From contig NZ_JABFHG010000015.1 of the NCBI RefSeq assembly GCF_013112485.1, positions 55,351-119,350 of the forward strand: DNA of 64,000 nt, in the 5' to 3' direction. Of the stretch, positions 10,305 through 18,544 are shown in pieces. The notes below the pieces were generated by a model. It did not search any database, was not told the origin of the DNA, and saw only the letters and a list, made by a program, of their open reading frames with translations. The stretch's first letter is position 1. Each line of letters starts with the position of its first letter. A program made the position numbers and the translations under genes. The stretch is from Roseicella sp. DB1501. GTDB taxonomy: Bacteria > Pseudomonadota > Alphaproteobacteria > Acetobacterales > Acetobacteraceae.

Positions 10305-11531
10305 ATGTCGCGCCGCCATGAGCCATCGCCCCGCCCGCGCACGGCGCCAGCGCCGCCGGGCGCCCGCCGGACCGCCCTGATCCTCGGCCTGGCGCAGACC
10401 CTGGTCTGGGCCGTGACCTATTACCTGCCGGCGATGGTGGCGCCGGTCGTCGTCGCCGATCTCGGGGCCAGCTCCGCTGCCGTCTACGGCGCCTTCTCCG
10501 CCGCGCTGCTGATCGCCGGCCTGGCGGCGCCGCGGGTCGGGCGGGAGATCGAGCGGCGTGGCGGCCGGCCGGTGCTCGCCCTCTCGACGCTGCTGCTCGC
10601 CGGCGGGCTGGCGCTGCTCGGCCTGCTGCCGGGCCTCTGGGGCTGGATGCTCGGCTGGCTGCTGCTCGGCCTCGGCATGGCGACCGGGCTCTACGAGGCG
10701 GCCTTCGCCACGCTCGGCGCGCTCTACGGCCGGGCGGCGCGGCGGCCGATCACCCTCGTTACCCTGCTCGGCGGCTTCGCCAGCAGCCTCGGCTGGCCGA
10801 TGAGCGCCGCGCTGCTGCCGCTGCTCGGCTGGCGCGGCACCTGCCTCGCCTATGCGGCGCTGCTGCTGCTCCTCGTGCTGCCGCTCTACCTGCTGCTGCC
10901 GCGCGGCACGGCCCAGGCCAGGACCCAGGATGCGGCGCCGGCGGCCGAGGCGGCCGACCCGCCGCTGCCCGCCGCCTGGGTGCGGCGCAGCCTGCTGCTG
11001 CTGGCCGTCTTCTTCACGCTGCGGGCGGTGATCAGCGCGACCATGTCCGTGCACCTGATCACGCTGCTCGGTGGGCTCGGCCTCACCGCCGCGGCGGCGG
11101 TGGCGGCCGGGTCGCTGATGGGGCCCTCGCAGGTCGGGGGCCGGCTGCTGGAGTTCACCCTCGGGCGCGGCGCGCATCCGCTGACCGCGGCGCGGCTGGC
11201 CGGGCTGCTGCTGCCGGCCGGGGCGCTGCTGCTGATCCTCGGCGGGCCGGCGATGGCGGTGCCCTTCGTGCTGCTCTACGGGGCGAGCAACGGCATCGTC
11301 ACCATCAGCCGCGGCGCCCTGCCGCTCGCGTTGTTCGGGCCGCGCGGCTATCCGGTGCTGATGGGCCGGCTGGCCCTGCCGGTGCTGCTGGCCCAGGCGG
11401 CGGTGCCGATGCTGACCGCGCCGCTGGTGGCGCAGCTGCCGGCGGCCACGGTGCTCGGCCTCACCGGGCTGGTGGCGCTGCTGGCGCTCGGCTGCCTGCT
11501 GCCGCTGCGGCAGGCGCCGCCGGCTCAGTGA
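10305..11531 (+). CDS. MFS transporter
   Basis: 408 aa with about twelve hydrophobic segments after a proline- and arginine-rich N-terminal tail. The first helix (LILGLAQTLVWAVTYYLPAM) and the GREIERRGGRPVLA loop correspond to the MFS motif A position. A central hydrophilic loop (about residues 205-225, Ala/Pro rich) separates the two six-helix halves. Substrate unknown. Its stop overlaps by seven bases the stop of the small convergent gene at 11525-11725. Confidence 0.85.
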   Translation: MSRRHEPSPRPRTAPAPPGARRTALILGLAQTLVWAVTYYLPAMVAPVVVADLGASSAAVYGAFSAALLIAGLAAPRVGREIERRGGRPVLALSTLLLAGGLALLGLLPGLWGWMLGWLLLGLGMATGLYEAAFATLGALYGRAARRPITLVTLLGGFASSLGWPMSAALLPLLGWRGTCLAYAALLLLLVLPLYLLLPRGTAQARTQDAAPAAEAADPPLPAAWVRRSLLLLAVFFTLRAVISATMSVHLITLLGGLGLTAAAAVAAGSLMGPSQVGGRLLEFTLGRGAHPLTAARLAGLLLPAGALLLILGGPAMAVPFVLLYGASNGIVTISRGALPLALFGPRGYPVLMGRLALPVLLAQAAVPMLTAPLVAQLPAATVLGLTGLVALLALGCLLPLRQAPPAQ

Positions 11532-11725
11532 TCGCGGTGGTCGCGGGTGCGGGCCAGGGCGATCCAGGCGCCGGCGCTGGCGACGAGCAGGGTCGAGGCG
11601 CCGAACCAGACCAGCGTATACATCACGGCGCGCCGCAGCATCTCGGCGGAGACGAGGTCCATCCAGGCGAAGGTTGCGAAAACGACCAGAGCCAAGACCA
11701 CGTGCTGCAGAGCCGCTTGCCGCAT
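11525..11725 (-). CDS. Small two-helix membrane protein, unknown
   Basis: 66 aa with two hydrophobic segments (VVLALVVFATFAWMDLV and YTLVWFGASTLLVASAGAW) and a charged RTRDHRDH tail. A GGAGG and a GAGGG precede the ATG. Nothing in it identifies a family. The region upstream (11760-11810) is noticeably AT-rich and probably contains its promoter. Confidence 0.55.
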   Translation of the reverse strand: MRQAALQHVVLALVVFATFAWMDLVSAEMLRRAVMYTLVWFGASTLLVASAGAWIALARTRDHRDH

Positions 11726-11827
11726 GACCCTCGTTCCTCCCAGCCGGCATGGGGGGTTTGCCGGCCTTTTTCGTAATATGACGACATATATCGTATACTG
11801 CACACCGATGTGATGCAAGCCCCCTCT

Positions 11828-12628
11828 TCACCGCGCATCCGTGTATTGACCTGAGCCTGGTGTCGTGCCGAAAGCGGCTCGAAACGCCGCGCCAAAGGCC
11901 GAGGCGCTGGCATAGCCCACCGCCGCCGCGGCCCGCGCCGGCGGCACCCCCTGGGCCAGCAGCGCCGCCGCCTCCGACAGCCGCAGCAGCTGCCGCCAGC
12001 GGCCGAAGCTCATTCCCGTCTCCCGCCGAAAGAGCCGCGTCAGGGTGCGCGGGCTGGCGCCGCACTCCACCGCCCAGCTCTCGAGATCGGCGTCCCGCGC
12101 CGGGTCCGCCCGCAGCGCCTCGGCCAGCCGCCGCAGCCGCGCATCGCGCACCGCCGGCACGCCGAGCGGCAAGGCCGGGGCGCGGGCGATCTCATCCAGG
12201 ATCAGCGCCGTAAGGTGCCGGCCGCGCCCGGCCTCGTCCCATTCCAGCGGTTCGGCGCAGGCGGCGAGGACGAGCTCGCGCAGCAGGGGCGAGACCGCCA
12301 TCACCGTCACCGCCGCCGGCCCCGCCCGGGCCGCATCGGCGCGCAGGAACAGCGCCCGCATGGCGAGACGCCCCTGCGTCTCGGTGAGATGCGCGACCCC
12401 GGCCGGCAGCCAGAGCGCCCGGCCCGGCGGCACCACGAAGCTCGCGGCATCGGTGGTGATGCGCATGATGCCGCGCGTGGCGTAGAGGAGCTGCACCCGC
12501 TCGTGCCGGTGCCGCGGCACCGCCTCGCCCTCCGGATAGTCGCGGGTGAAGCCGACCAGCGGCCGGTCCACCACATCCTGCGGCAGGCGGCGGGTCGGCG
12601 CGGGCGGGAATTGGCCGGATGGCGACAT
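11828..12628 (-). CDS. AraC-family transcriptional regulator, cupin type
   Basis: 266 aa. The N-terminal cupin sensor domain contains HRHERVQLLYATRG and FVVPPGRALWLPAGVAH. A C-terminal pair of helix-turn-helix motifs follows (ASPRTLTRLFRRETGMSFGRWRQL and AAAVGYASASAFGAAFRAAFGTTPG). This layout fits the small-ligand AraC regulators that control a divergent efflux or uptake gene. The MFS transporter at 12694 starts 65 bases away on the other strand and is the probable target. Direct and inverted repeats in the gap and over the start codon suggest autoregulation. Confidence 0.92.
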   Translation of the reverse strand: MSPSGQFPPAPTRRLPQDVVDRPLVGFTRDYPEGEAVPRHRHERVQLLYATRGIMRITTDAASFVVPPGRALWLPAGVAHLTETQGRLAMRALFLRADAARAGPAAVTVMAVSPLLRELVLAACAEPLEWDEAGRGRHLTALILDEIARAPALPLGVPAVRDARLRRLAEALRADPARDADLESWAVECGASPRTLTRLFRRETGMSFGRWRQLLRLSEAAALLAQGVPPARAAAAVGYASASAFGAAFRAAFGTTPGSGQYTDAR

Positions 12629-12673
12629 GGCTTGGCCGGATCTCGTTTGCCGGCCAGTCTAGGATGCCGGCAA
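12611..12673. promoter_or_regulatory. Probable operator between AraC regulator and MFS transporter
   Basis: Two direct repeats of TTGGCCGGAT (12611-12620 and 12632-12641) are exactly 21 bases apart, two helical turns, and bracket the regulator start codon. Next to them is a perfect inverted repeat TTGCCGGC (12647-12654) and GCCGGCAA (12666-12673). Direct repeats at 21-base spacing are the classical binding geometry of AraC dimers. Confidence 0.65.
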
Positions 12674-12693
12674 CGCAGCAAGGAAGCGCCCCC

Positions 12694-13941
12694 ATGCCCG
12701 ACCCCGCGCGGCGGCAGATCATCTTCATCAACGCCGCCCATACGCTGACCCATTACGGGTTGCTGATCCTGGCGACGGCGGTGCTCGGCATCGTGCAGCA
12801 GTCGCCGGTCGCCTTCGGGCAGGAATACGGGCCGATCCTCGCCCTCGGGACCGGGATGTTCGTGCTCTACGGCCTCGGCTCCCTGCCGATGGGCTGGCTG
12901 GCCGAGCGCTTCGGGCGCAAGGCGATGATGGCCGGCTTCTTCCTCGGCACCGGCGGCGCGATGATCCTGGCCGGCCTCGCCCCCTCCCCGCTCCTGCTCG
13001 GTCTGGCGCTCGCCGTGATGGGCGCCTTCTCGGCGATCTACCACCCGATCGGCACGGCGATGCTGGTCGAGGCGGCGGGGCAGCGGGTCGGCCGCGCGGT
13101 CGGCATCAACGGCGTCTTCGGCAATCTCGGCGTGGCGCTGGCGCCGGTGGTGACGGCCCTCGTCGCGGCGCGGCTCGGCTGGCACGTCGCCTTCCTGCTG
13201 CCGGGCGTGATCTCGGTCGTGCTCGGCCTGTTCTATCTGCGCGAGCCGGCCTTCGACACGGCCAAGGCGGCGGGCCAGCAGAAGCCCTTCCCGGTGATCC
13301 CGCCGGCCGTCGTGCGGCGCGCCGTCATCGTGCTGCTGACCATCGCCGCCGTCTCCGGCCTCGTCTTCAACGCCTTCACCCTGCTGCTGCCGAAGCTGAT
13401 GGAGGAGCGGCTGGCCGGCTCCCCGGACCTGCTGCCGGTGGTCGGGCTGCTGGCCTTCGCGGCGACGCTCTGCGGCGGGCTGACGCAGTACACCGTCGGC
13501 CACATGATCGACCGGCGCACCCTGAAATGGGTGTTCATGCCGCTGGCGACGCTGCTGGTGCCCTGCCTGGCGCTGCTGGCCTTCGCGCAGGGCTGGGTGG
13601 TGCTGCCGCTCTCGGCGCTGATCGCCGCCTCGGTCTTCGGCCAGGTGACGGTGAACGAGACGATGACGGCGCGCTACGTGGCGCCGGCGCTGCGGACCAA
13701 GCTCTATTCCATCCGCTTCACCGTGGGCTTCCTGGGCGCGGCCCTCGCCTCGCCGCTGGTCGGCCTGCTGCACGAGGCGACGGGCGGGCTGACGGCGCCG
13801 ATGCTGGTGCTGGCCGGCGTCGGCGCGGTGACCTTCGTCTGCGCGCTGTTCTTCCCCAACCGGCCGGAGGAGCTGCGGCCCGAGCTCTGGGCCGCGGCGG
13901 CGCAGCCCGAGCGGGCGCCGGTGGCGGTGGCGGCGGAGTAG
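12694..13941 (+). CDS. MFS transporter, FSR/fosmidomycin-resistance-like
   Basis: 415 aa with twelve hydrophobic helices. The start FINAAHTLTHYGLLILATAV and the MFS motif A loop GWLAERFGRKAMM are clear. The HTLTHY block resembles the Fsr (fosmidomycin resistance) group of drug exporters. It is transcribed divergently from an AraC regulator that probably controls it. The stop codon is directly abutted by a family 1 hairpin repeat. Confidence 0.85.
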   Translation: MPDPARRQIIFINAAHTLTHYGLLILATAVLGIVQQSPVAFGQEYGPILALGTGMFVLYGLGSLPMGWLAERFGRKAMMAGFFLGTGGAMILAGLAPSPLLLGLALAVMGAFSAIYHPIGTAMLVEAAGQRVGRAVGINGVFGNLGVALAPVVTALVAARLGWHVAFLLPGVISVVLGLFYLREPAFDTAKAAGQQKPFPVIPPAVVRRAVIVLLTIAAVSGLVFNAFTLLLPKLMEERLAGSPDLLPVVGLLAFAATLCGGLTQYTVGHMIDRRTLKWVFMPLATLLVPCLALLAFAQGWVVLPLSALIAASVFGQVTVNETMTARYVAPALRTKLYSIRFTVGFLGAALASPLVGLLHEATGGLTAPMLVLAGVGAVTFVCALFFPNRPEELRPELWAAAAQPERAPVAVAAE

Positions 13942-14050
13942 ATCCCCACGAAGTCGCTTCGCGCCTTCGCGGGGGCCCCCGGAGTCCCCTCCGATCAGGG
14001 CCTCGCACAGCCTGCCGAGGCAAAGCCTCGGCAGGGCAACGGGAGGCGAC
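13942..14050 (+). repeat. Family 1 two-hairpin repeat, copy A
   Basis: Begins at the base after the MFS stop codon. Hairpin 1 pairs CCCCACGAAG with CTTCGCGGGG. Hairpin 2 pairs CCTGCCGAGGC with GCCTCGGCAGG around AAA and is followed by the signature GCAACGGG. Compared with the other copies, both arms of hairpin 2 change together (GAGGC/GCCTC instead of GCGGC/GCCGC). Confidence 0.88.
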
Positions 14051-14081
14051 AGGGCGGGGATGGGGCGCATGGCGGGGGCCC

Positions 14082-14825
14082 CTAGGCCGGTTCCCAGGCG
14101 CCGGGGATGCGCGTTCGGCCGCCGATGGCGCGGTGCATGTCGGCGAGCAGCCTTCGCCAGGGCCTGGGCGGCCACCAGCCGGGGTTGGCCTTCGCCAAGT
14201 TAGCGATGCGAAGGAACACCTCGCTGTAGCTTTCGGACAAATCCGGATCGGGCAGGTATTGCGAGGGGGCCGGCAGGGCGCTGTGCAGGCGCAGGCGCCG
14301 GGCGAGGACGATGGCGGCGAGGCCCATGATCCGCACGCCGCGGCGGAAGGCGCAGCAGAGCCGGTAGTCGAGGCGGGCGAGCGGGCTGCCGGGCCTGGCC
14401 TTGGCCAAGGCGTTCAGCAGCCGGGTCCAGAGGCCGGCGCGGGTCCAGCGGCGGTAGCAGCGGGCGATGGTCGGCGCCTTGCCGAACTCGGGCGGCAGCA
14501 GGCGCCAGGGCGCGCGGCCGCCGCCCTCGGTGTTGGGGCGCTTCAGCATGACGGCGCGGAAGATGGCGTCGAGCCTGGCGCGGGGATCGGGCAGCGACCG
14601 GCCGGGGGCGCCGGGGGCGTGCAGACCGCAGCCGGTGGCGGCGAGGTGCGGGACGAGGGCCTCCCACTCGGCATCGGTGAGCGGGGCCCAGCCGTGCGGG
14701 GCGGTGTGGCAGGTGAGCGGGTCGAGATAGAGGCGGCGGACGAGGTCGTGGCGGAGGAGGAAGTCGGGCGGCAGGAGGGGGGTGGGGGCTGGGTGGCGGC
14801 GGGAGCGGGAAGCGGAGCGGGGCAT
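14082..14825 (-). CDS. Transposase-like protein containing only the DUF4096 domain
   Basis: 247 aa. The segment LTDAEWEALVPHL, then LPDPRARLDAIF and WRLLPPEFGKAPTIARCY, is the DUF4096 helix-turn-helix head of IS5-group transposases. The DDE catalytic domain that should follow is absent; an unrelated arginine-rich tail (residues about 160-247) ends the protein. It is either a domesticated or a remnant DNA-binding protein. It sits beside an AT-rich island and a toxin-antitoxin pair, consistent with an accessory region. Confidence 0.65.
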   Translation of the reverse strand: MPRSASRSRRHPAPTPLLPPDFLLRHDLVRRLYLDPLTCHTAPHGWAPLTDAEWEALVPHLAATGCGLHAPGAPGRSLPDPRARLDAIFRAVMLKRPNTEGGGRAPWRLLPPEFGKAPTIARCYRRWTRAGLWTRLLNALAKARPGSPLARLDYRLCCAFRRGVRIMGLAAIVLARRLRLHSALPAPSQYLPDPDLSESYSEVFLRIANLAKANPGWWPPRPWRRLLADMHRAIGGRTRIPGAWEPA

Positions 14826-14930
14826 GGCGGCGATCCCGAGGAGCAGGCGGGATCGTAACGGATTATAGGAAAAAATTCAAGACCATGCGTGGTAATCCCC
14901 ATATCCCGTGGCGTTAGCAAGTGCCCATAT

Positions 14931-15632
14931 TCATCCTTGAATTGAGATTCCCATGAAAATTCCGCAGGAAATACCAAGCCCAATCCCTATGGCTGCCTGC
15001 CAGCGCTCGAGAGGAATATCATCTTGGTGAATTTGACAATCTATGACACGCACCCATCTCAGTATTTGAGTGAGCATCATTGGATAAAAAAGGCTCCAAA
15101 ACCCAGCCAGCAAAAATCCAGAGACACTGCTTGAAGAAAATTTTGTAACAGCAAAAATAATAGAAAAAAACCCCATTGGAAAAGACAGCGTAAAAAATGC
15201 GCTCGTCCTTCCTGTAACTAATGAGAACCACATAGTCGACAGGACTAGAATTTTAGCTGGTAAACTCTGTGGCTTTGGCCAAGCCATTATAAACGGATTA
15301 AATATTCCCGGATGAAATCGAAACAGTGACCTCATCTCTGAATTTTGATGAATTCTAGTAATGGTTGCCAAAGATGTTAGCAATCTACAGCAATGTGACG
15401 CCATTACGAAAACAAAAAACGTGGATATCATTATTGCTGATGTTCTTGGAAAGTTTCCTCCAAATATTTGTATGCTTTTAGAATTTCCTATGAGGAGCCC
15501 TGTCAAAGTAATAAGCAATGGAATTGGAACGGATAGCGTTTTTGATAGCTCCTCAAGATGCGCTTTGGCTAAATCAGTAGCGTTTTTAGGTGTTCCGAAT
15601 GGATCAAGAGAGGATTCCATCGATAACATCAT
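14931..15632 (-). CDS. AT-rich orphan polytopic membrane protein
   Basis: 233 aa with about six hydrophobic segments (for example LLITLTGLLIG, AIMISTFFVFVMASHCC, FFTLSFPMGFFSIIFAV, GFLLAGFWSLFYPMML, AIGIGLGISCGIFMGI). The gene and its flanks (about 14865-15775) are far more AT-rich than anything else here and use A/T-ending codons, a strong sign of transfer from a different genome. The start could be the first or second of two adjacent ATGs. No family recognised. Its neighbours are a transposase remnant and a toxin-antitoxin pair. Confidence 0.6.
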   Translation of the reverse strand: MMLSMESSLDPFGTPKNATDLAKAHLEELSKTLSVPIPLLITLTGLLIGNSKSIQIFGGNFPRTSAIMISTFFVFVMASHCCRLLTSLATITRIHQNSEMRSLFRFHPGIFNPFIMAWPKPQSLPAKILVLSTMWFSLVTGRTSAFFTLSFPMGFFSIIFAVTKFSSSSVSGFLLAGFWSLFYPMMLTQILRWVRVIDCQIHQDDIPLERWQAAIGIGLGISCGIFMGISIQG

Positions 15633-15861
15633 TTCCGTTGTTATAAGCGAAAAATAAGTTTTTTGCTGTGAGAGAAAATAGTATCCTTATGTTTCTGAAA
15701 TTATTCCACAGAAAAATTCTACAAATAGTGCCTGATTTGCATTGAAATATTCTAGCTCGGCCTTTGTGGCCGCGTAACCCCACTTACCACACCCCTTGCC
15801 CCCCACCCTGCCGCCTCCTATTTTACCCCTAAACTCAGGCATCCCAGGAGGCACCCACCCC

Positions 15862-16233
15862 ATGGCCAGCGCCGCCCTGGACCTCCTCTCCGAGGTCTTC
15901 GAGCCCGATGGCACCGTCCAGCCGGACCGGCTCTCCGGCCGGCTGCGCGTCACCCGCCTGCAGCTCGCCGCCGCGCTCGGCCTCTCCAAGGATGCCGTCA
16001 CCAAGCAGAGCCGCCTGCAGGCGCCGAAGACCCAGGCGCGGCTGCGCGATGCGATCGAGATCCTGAACCGCATCCGCCCCTGGGCCGGCAGCGACGAAGC
16101 GGCCTTCGCCTGGTACCGCTCCGCCCCCCTCCCCTCCTTCGGCGACCTGACGGCGGAGGATCTGGTGAAGCAGGGCCGGGCGGAGGCGGTGAAGCGCCAT
16201 GTCAGCCGCATCGCCGCCGGCGGGTATGGGTGA
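15862..16233 (+). CDS. Xre/MbcA/ParS-type antitoxin (DUF2384)
   Basis: 123 aa, AGGAGG 10 bases upstream of the ATG. Residues about 27-50 form a helix-turn-helix-like segment (LSGRLRVTRLQLAAALGLS). The C-terminal part (AIEILNRIRPWAGSDEAAFAWYRSAPLPSFGDLTAEDLVKQGR) is the DUF2384 toxin-binding domain seen in partners of RES toxins. The antitoxin should bind and neutralise the downstream toxin and repress the operon. Its stop overlaps the toxin GTG as GTGA. Confidence 0.92.
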   Translation: MASAALDLLSEVFEPDGTVQPDRLSGRLRVTRLQLAAALGLSKDAVTKQSRLQAPKTQARLRDAIEILNRIRPWAGSDEAAFAWYRSAPLPSFGDLTAEDLVKQGRAEAVKRHVSRIAAGGYG

Positions 16234-16748
16234 GGCTGCGGGCCACCGTCTTCCGCGCGCATCATCCCCGCTGGGCCTGGTCGCCGGAGTCCGGCGAAGG
16301 CGCGGCGCTGCATGGCGGCCGCTTCAACCGCATCGGCCAGCCCGCCCTCTACACCTCCCTCCGGCTGGAGACCGCCTGGCTCGAGGCGCAGCAGGGCTTC
16401 GCCTACAAGGCCCAGCCGATGACGCTTTGCGCCTATCGGGTGGATTGCGCCGATGTGCTGGACCTGCGGGAGGCGGCGGTGCTGGCCGGGCAGGGCATCG
16501 CGCCGGCCGACCTCGCCTGCGCCTGGGAGGACCTGGCGGATCGCGGCCTGCCGGTGCCGAGCTGGGCGGTGGCGGCGCGGCTGCAGGCGGCGGGCATCGC
16601 CGCGATCATTGTGCCGAGCTTCGCCCGCGGCGCCGGGCCGATGGACGCCAATTGCGTCTTCTGGCGCTGGGGTCGGTCGGCGCCGCACCGGGTCGAGGTG
16701 ATCGACGACCATGCCCGCCTGCCGCGCGATGACGGCTCCTGGCGGTAG
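16230..16748 (+). CDS. RES-domain toxin (NAD-depleting)
   Basis: 172 aa from a GTG that overlaps the antitoxin stop. The three residues that name the domain are visible: Arg in VFRAHHPRW, Glu in TAWLEAQQGF and Ser in VPSFARG, with the family block GGRFNRIGQPALYTS between. RES toxins such as MbcT and Res degrade NAD by phosphorolysis or hydrolysis. All key residues appear intact, so the toxin is probably functional. It ends 7 bases from the convergent methyltransferase gene. Confidence 0.92.
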   Translation: MRLRATVFRAHHPRWAWSPESGEGAALHGGRFNRIGQPALYTSLRLETAWLEAQQGFAYKAQPMTLCAYRVDCADVLDLREAAVLAGQGIAPADLACAWEDLADRGLPVPSWAVAARLQAAGIAAIIVPSFARGAGPMDANCVFWRWGRSAPHRVEVIDDHARLPRDDGSWR

Positions 16749-16755
16749 GCGGGCC

Positions 16756-17403
16756 TTACCCCCGCCGCAACAACGTCAGCCCGTCGATGTCACTCCCATC
16801 GTGGTTCCAGTCCAGCGCCTGCTGCCGCACCACCGCCAGCCCCTCCTTCGCCGCGTAATGCGCCATCAGGCCGAGGCTGAGGAAGTTCCGCCAGTGCGGG
16901 TGTTGCCGGAAGTCGCGCGTCGGGAAGCGGTGCTCGTTGGAATGGTGCAGGAAGGCGTGGCCGCCGGGGCGCAGCGCCCGGCTTGTCTCGCGCAGATAGG
17001 CGCGCACCACGTCGCTGTCGAAATGCACCATGGCGTCGAAGCAGAAGAGGAAGCTGAGCGAGGCGTCCGGCACCGGCAGGGTGCAGCCATCGGTCGGGCT
17101 GTAGGCGATGCGCGGGTCGCTGCCGAAGCGGCGGCGGCAGGCATCCAGGTTGCCCGCGTGGAGATCGACGATGTGGAGATGGCCGGCCAGCGGCAGCAAC
17201 CGCGCCGCGTGGCGGCCGTGGCCGGCGGCGAGGTCCATGGTGGCGGCGAGGTCGATCCCCGTCGCCTCGATCCGCAGGAAGGGCAGGATGATGCCCTGCC
17301 ACTGCGCCTCGGCGGCGGCTTCGGCCTCGGCGTAGTAGGCGGCCTCGATCCAGTCCCGCCCGACATCGCGGGCCGCGGCGAGGGTGGCGTCTGACACGGA
17401 CAT
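16756..17403 (-). CDS. Class I SAM-dependent methyltransferase
   Basis: 215 aa. The SAM pocket is recognisable as MDLAAGHGRHAARLLPLAG near residue 55, then IVDLHAGNLDACRRRF and SLSFLFCFDAMVHFDSDVV with the post-I acidic region. This resembles small stand-alone methyltransferases with unknown acceptors. It has no operon partner: it converges on the RES toxin and diverges from aroE. Confidence 0.82.
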   Translation of the reverse strand: MSVSDATLAAARDVGRDWIEAAYYAEAEAAAEAQWQGIILPFLRIEATGIDLAATMDLAAGHGRHAARLLPLAGHLHIVDLHAGNLDACRRRFGSDPRIAYSPTDGCTLPVPDASLSFLFCFDAMVHFDSDVVRAYLRETSRALRPGGHAFLHHSNEHRFPTRDFRQHPHWRNFLSLGLMAHYAAKEGLAVVRQQALDWNHDGSDIDGLTLLRRG

Positions 17404-17692
17404 GCCCCTCCCCTACCCCCCGCTCCCTTCCCGACAATGACCGGCATTGCCCGGCAGCGCGGCTCCGGGCCCGGCTGCCGCACCCTGCCCCTGCCCGGTG
17501 CCCGGCCGAGGCTTGGCCTCGGCGGGCTGTGACGGCTCTGTGTCCCATGGCGATGAACCGGGGCCCCCGCGACGCCGCGCAGCGGTGTCGTGGGGATCAC
17601 CGATAGGGGGCTCCGCCCCCTTCGCGGGGTGCGGGGCGGCGCCCCGCTCCTCCCCATTGACCGCATCGCGCCGCCACGGTTTGTAAACGCCC
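17404..17692. other. Divergent intergenic region of methyltransferase and aroE
   Basis: About 289 bases. It holds the inverted copy B of the family 1 repeat (17491-17598). Downstream of that are a stable hairpin GGGGGC-TCC-GCCCCC at 17607-17621 and a further GGGGCGGCGCCCC palindrome near 17640. Promoters for both genes should be here but none is obvious. Confidence 0.55.
17491..17598 (-). repeat. Family 1 two-hairpin repeat, copy B, inverted and not at a gene end
   Basis: Read on the minus strand, it starts with ATCCCCACGACACCGCTGCG, has the GCGGGGGCCCC closing arm, then GTCACAGCC and a hairpin CCGAGGC/GCCTCGG. It is the clear full exception to the rule that copies follow a stop codon in gene orientation: it lies between two divergent start codons. 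Confidence 0.78.
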
Positions 17693-18544
17693 ATGCACCT
17701 TCTCTCGGGCCATGCCCGCACCGCCGGCATCCTCGGCTGGCCCGTCGACCATTCCCGCTCGCCGCGGCTGCACGGGCTCTGGCTGCGCCGGCACGGGATC
17801 GACGGCGCCTATCTGCCCCTGCCGGTGCGGCCGGAGCGCTTCGCCGACTCGGTCCGGGCGCTGGCCGATCTCGGCTTCCGCGGCGCCAACGTCACCATCC
17901 CGCACAAGGAAGCCGCCTTCGCGGTCTGCGACCGGGTGGATGCCACGGCGCACCGGGCGGGGGCGGTGAACACGCTGGTCTTCCGCGACGGCATGATCGA
18001 GGGCTCGAACACCGATGGCTGGGGCTTCCTGGCGAATTGCGCCGAGGCGGCGCCGGGCTGGCGGGCGGCGGCGGGGCCGGTGGTGATCCTCGGCGCCGGC
18101 GGCTCGGCGCGGGCGGTGGCGGCGGCGCTGCTGGATGCCGGCTGCCCGCGCGTCACGCTGGTCAACCGCACCCCGGCGCGGGCGGAGGCGCTGGCGCGGG
18201 CGCTGGGCGGGCCGGTCGCGGTCGCCGACCGGCCGCCGCTCGAGGGGGCGGCGATGCTGGTGAACACCACCTCGCTCGGCATGCCGGGGCAGCCGGGACC
18301 GGCGATCGACCTGGCGCCGCTGCCGGCGCGGGCGGTGGTGGCCGATATCGTCTACGTGCCGCGGGAGACGGCGTTGCTGGCCGCGGCGCGGGCGCGGGGC
18401 CTCGCCGTGGTGGAGGGGCTCGGGATGCTGCTGCATCAGGCGCGGCCGGGCTTCGCGGCCTGGTTCGGGGTGACGCCGGCGGTGGATGACGAGCTGCGGG
18501 ACGTGGTGGGCGGCGATATCCCGCTCCGCCAGTCGCAGGGATGA
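17693..18544 (+). CDS. aroE: Shikimate dehydrogenase
   Basis: 283 aa. The shikimate-binding HSRSPRLHG (residue 20 on) and the GANVTIPHKE segment with the catalytic Lys are present. NADP-binding VILGAGGSARAVAAAL is near residue 128, and the C-terminal GLGMLLHQARPGF is also typical. The enzyme reduces 3-dehydroshikimate in aromatic amino acid synthesis. It overlaps coaE by four bases. The aroE-coaE-dnaQ order is conserved in many alphaproteobacteria, supporting all three assignments. Confidence 0.96.
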   Translation: MHLLSGHARTAGILGWPVDHSRSPRLHGLWLRRHGIDGAYLPLPVRPERFADSVRALADLGFRGANVTIPHKEAAFAVCDRVDATAHRAGAVNTLVFRDGMIEGSNTDGWGFLANCAEAAPGWRAAAGPVVILGAGGSARAVAAALLDAGCPRVTLVNRTPARAEALARALGGPVAVADRPPLEGAAMLVNTTSLGMPGQPGPAIDLAPLPARAVVADIVYVPRETALLAAARARGLAVVEGLGMLLHQARPGFAAWFGVTPAVDDELRDVVGGDIPLRQSQG

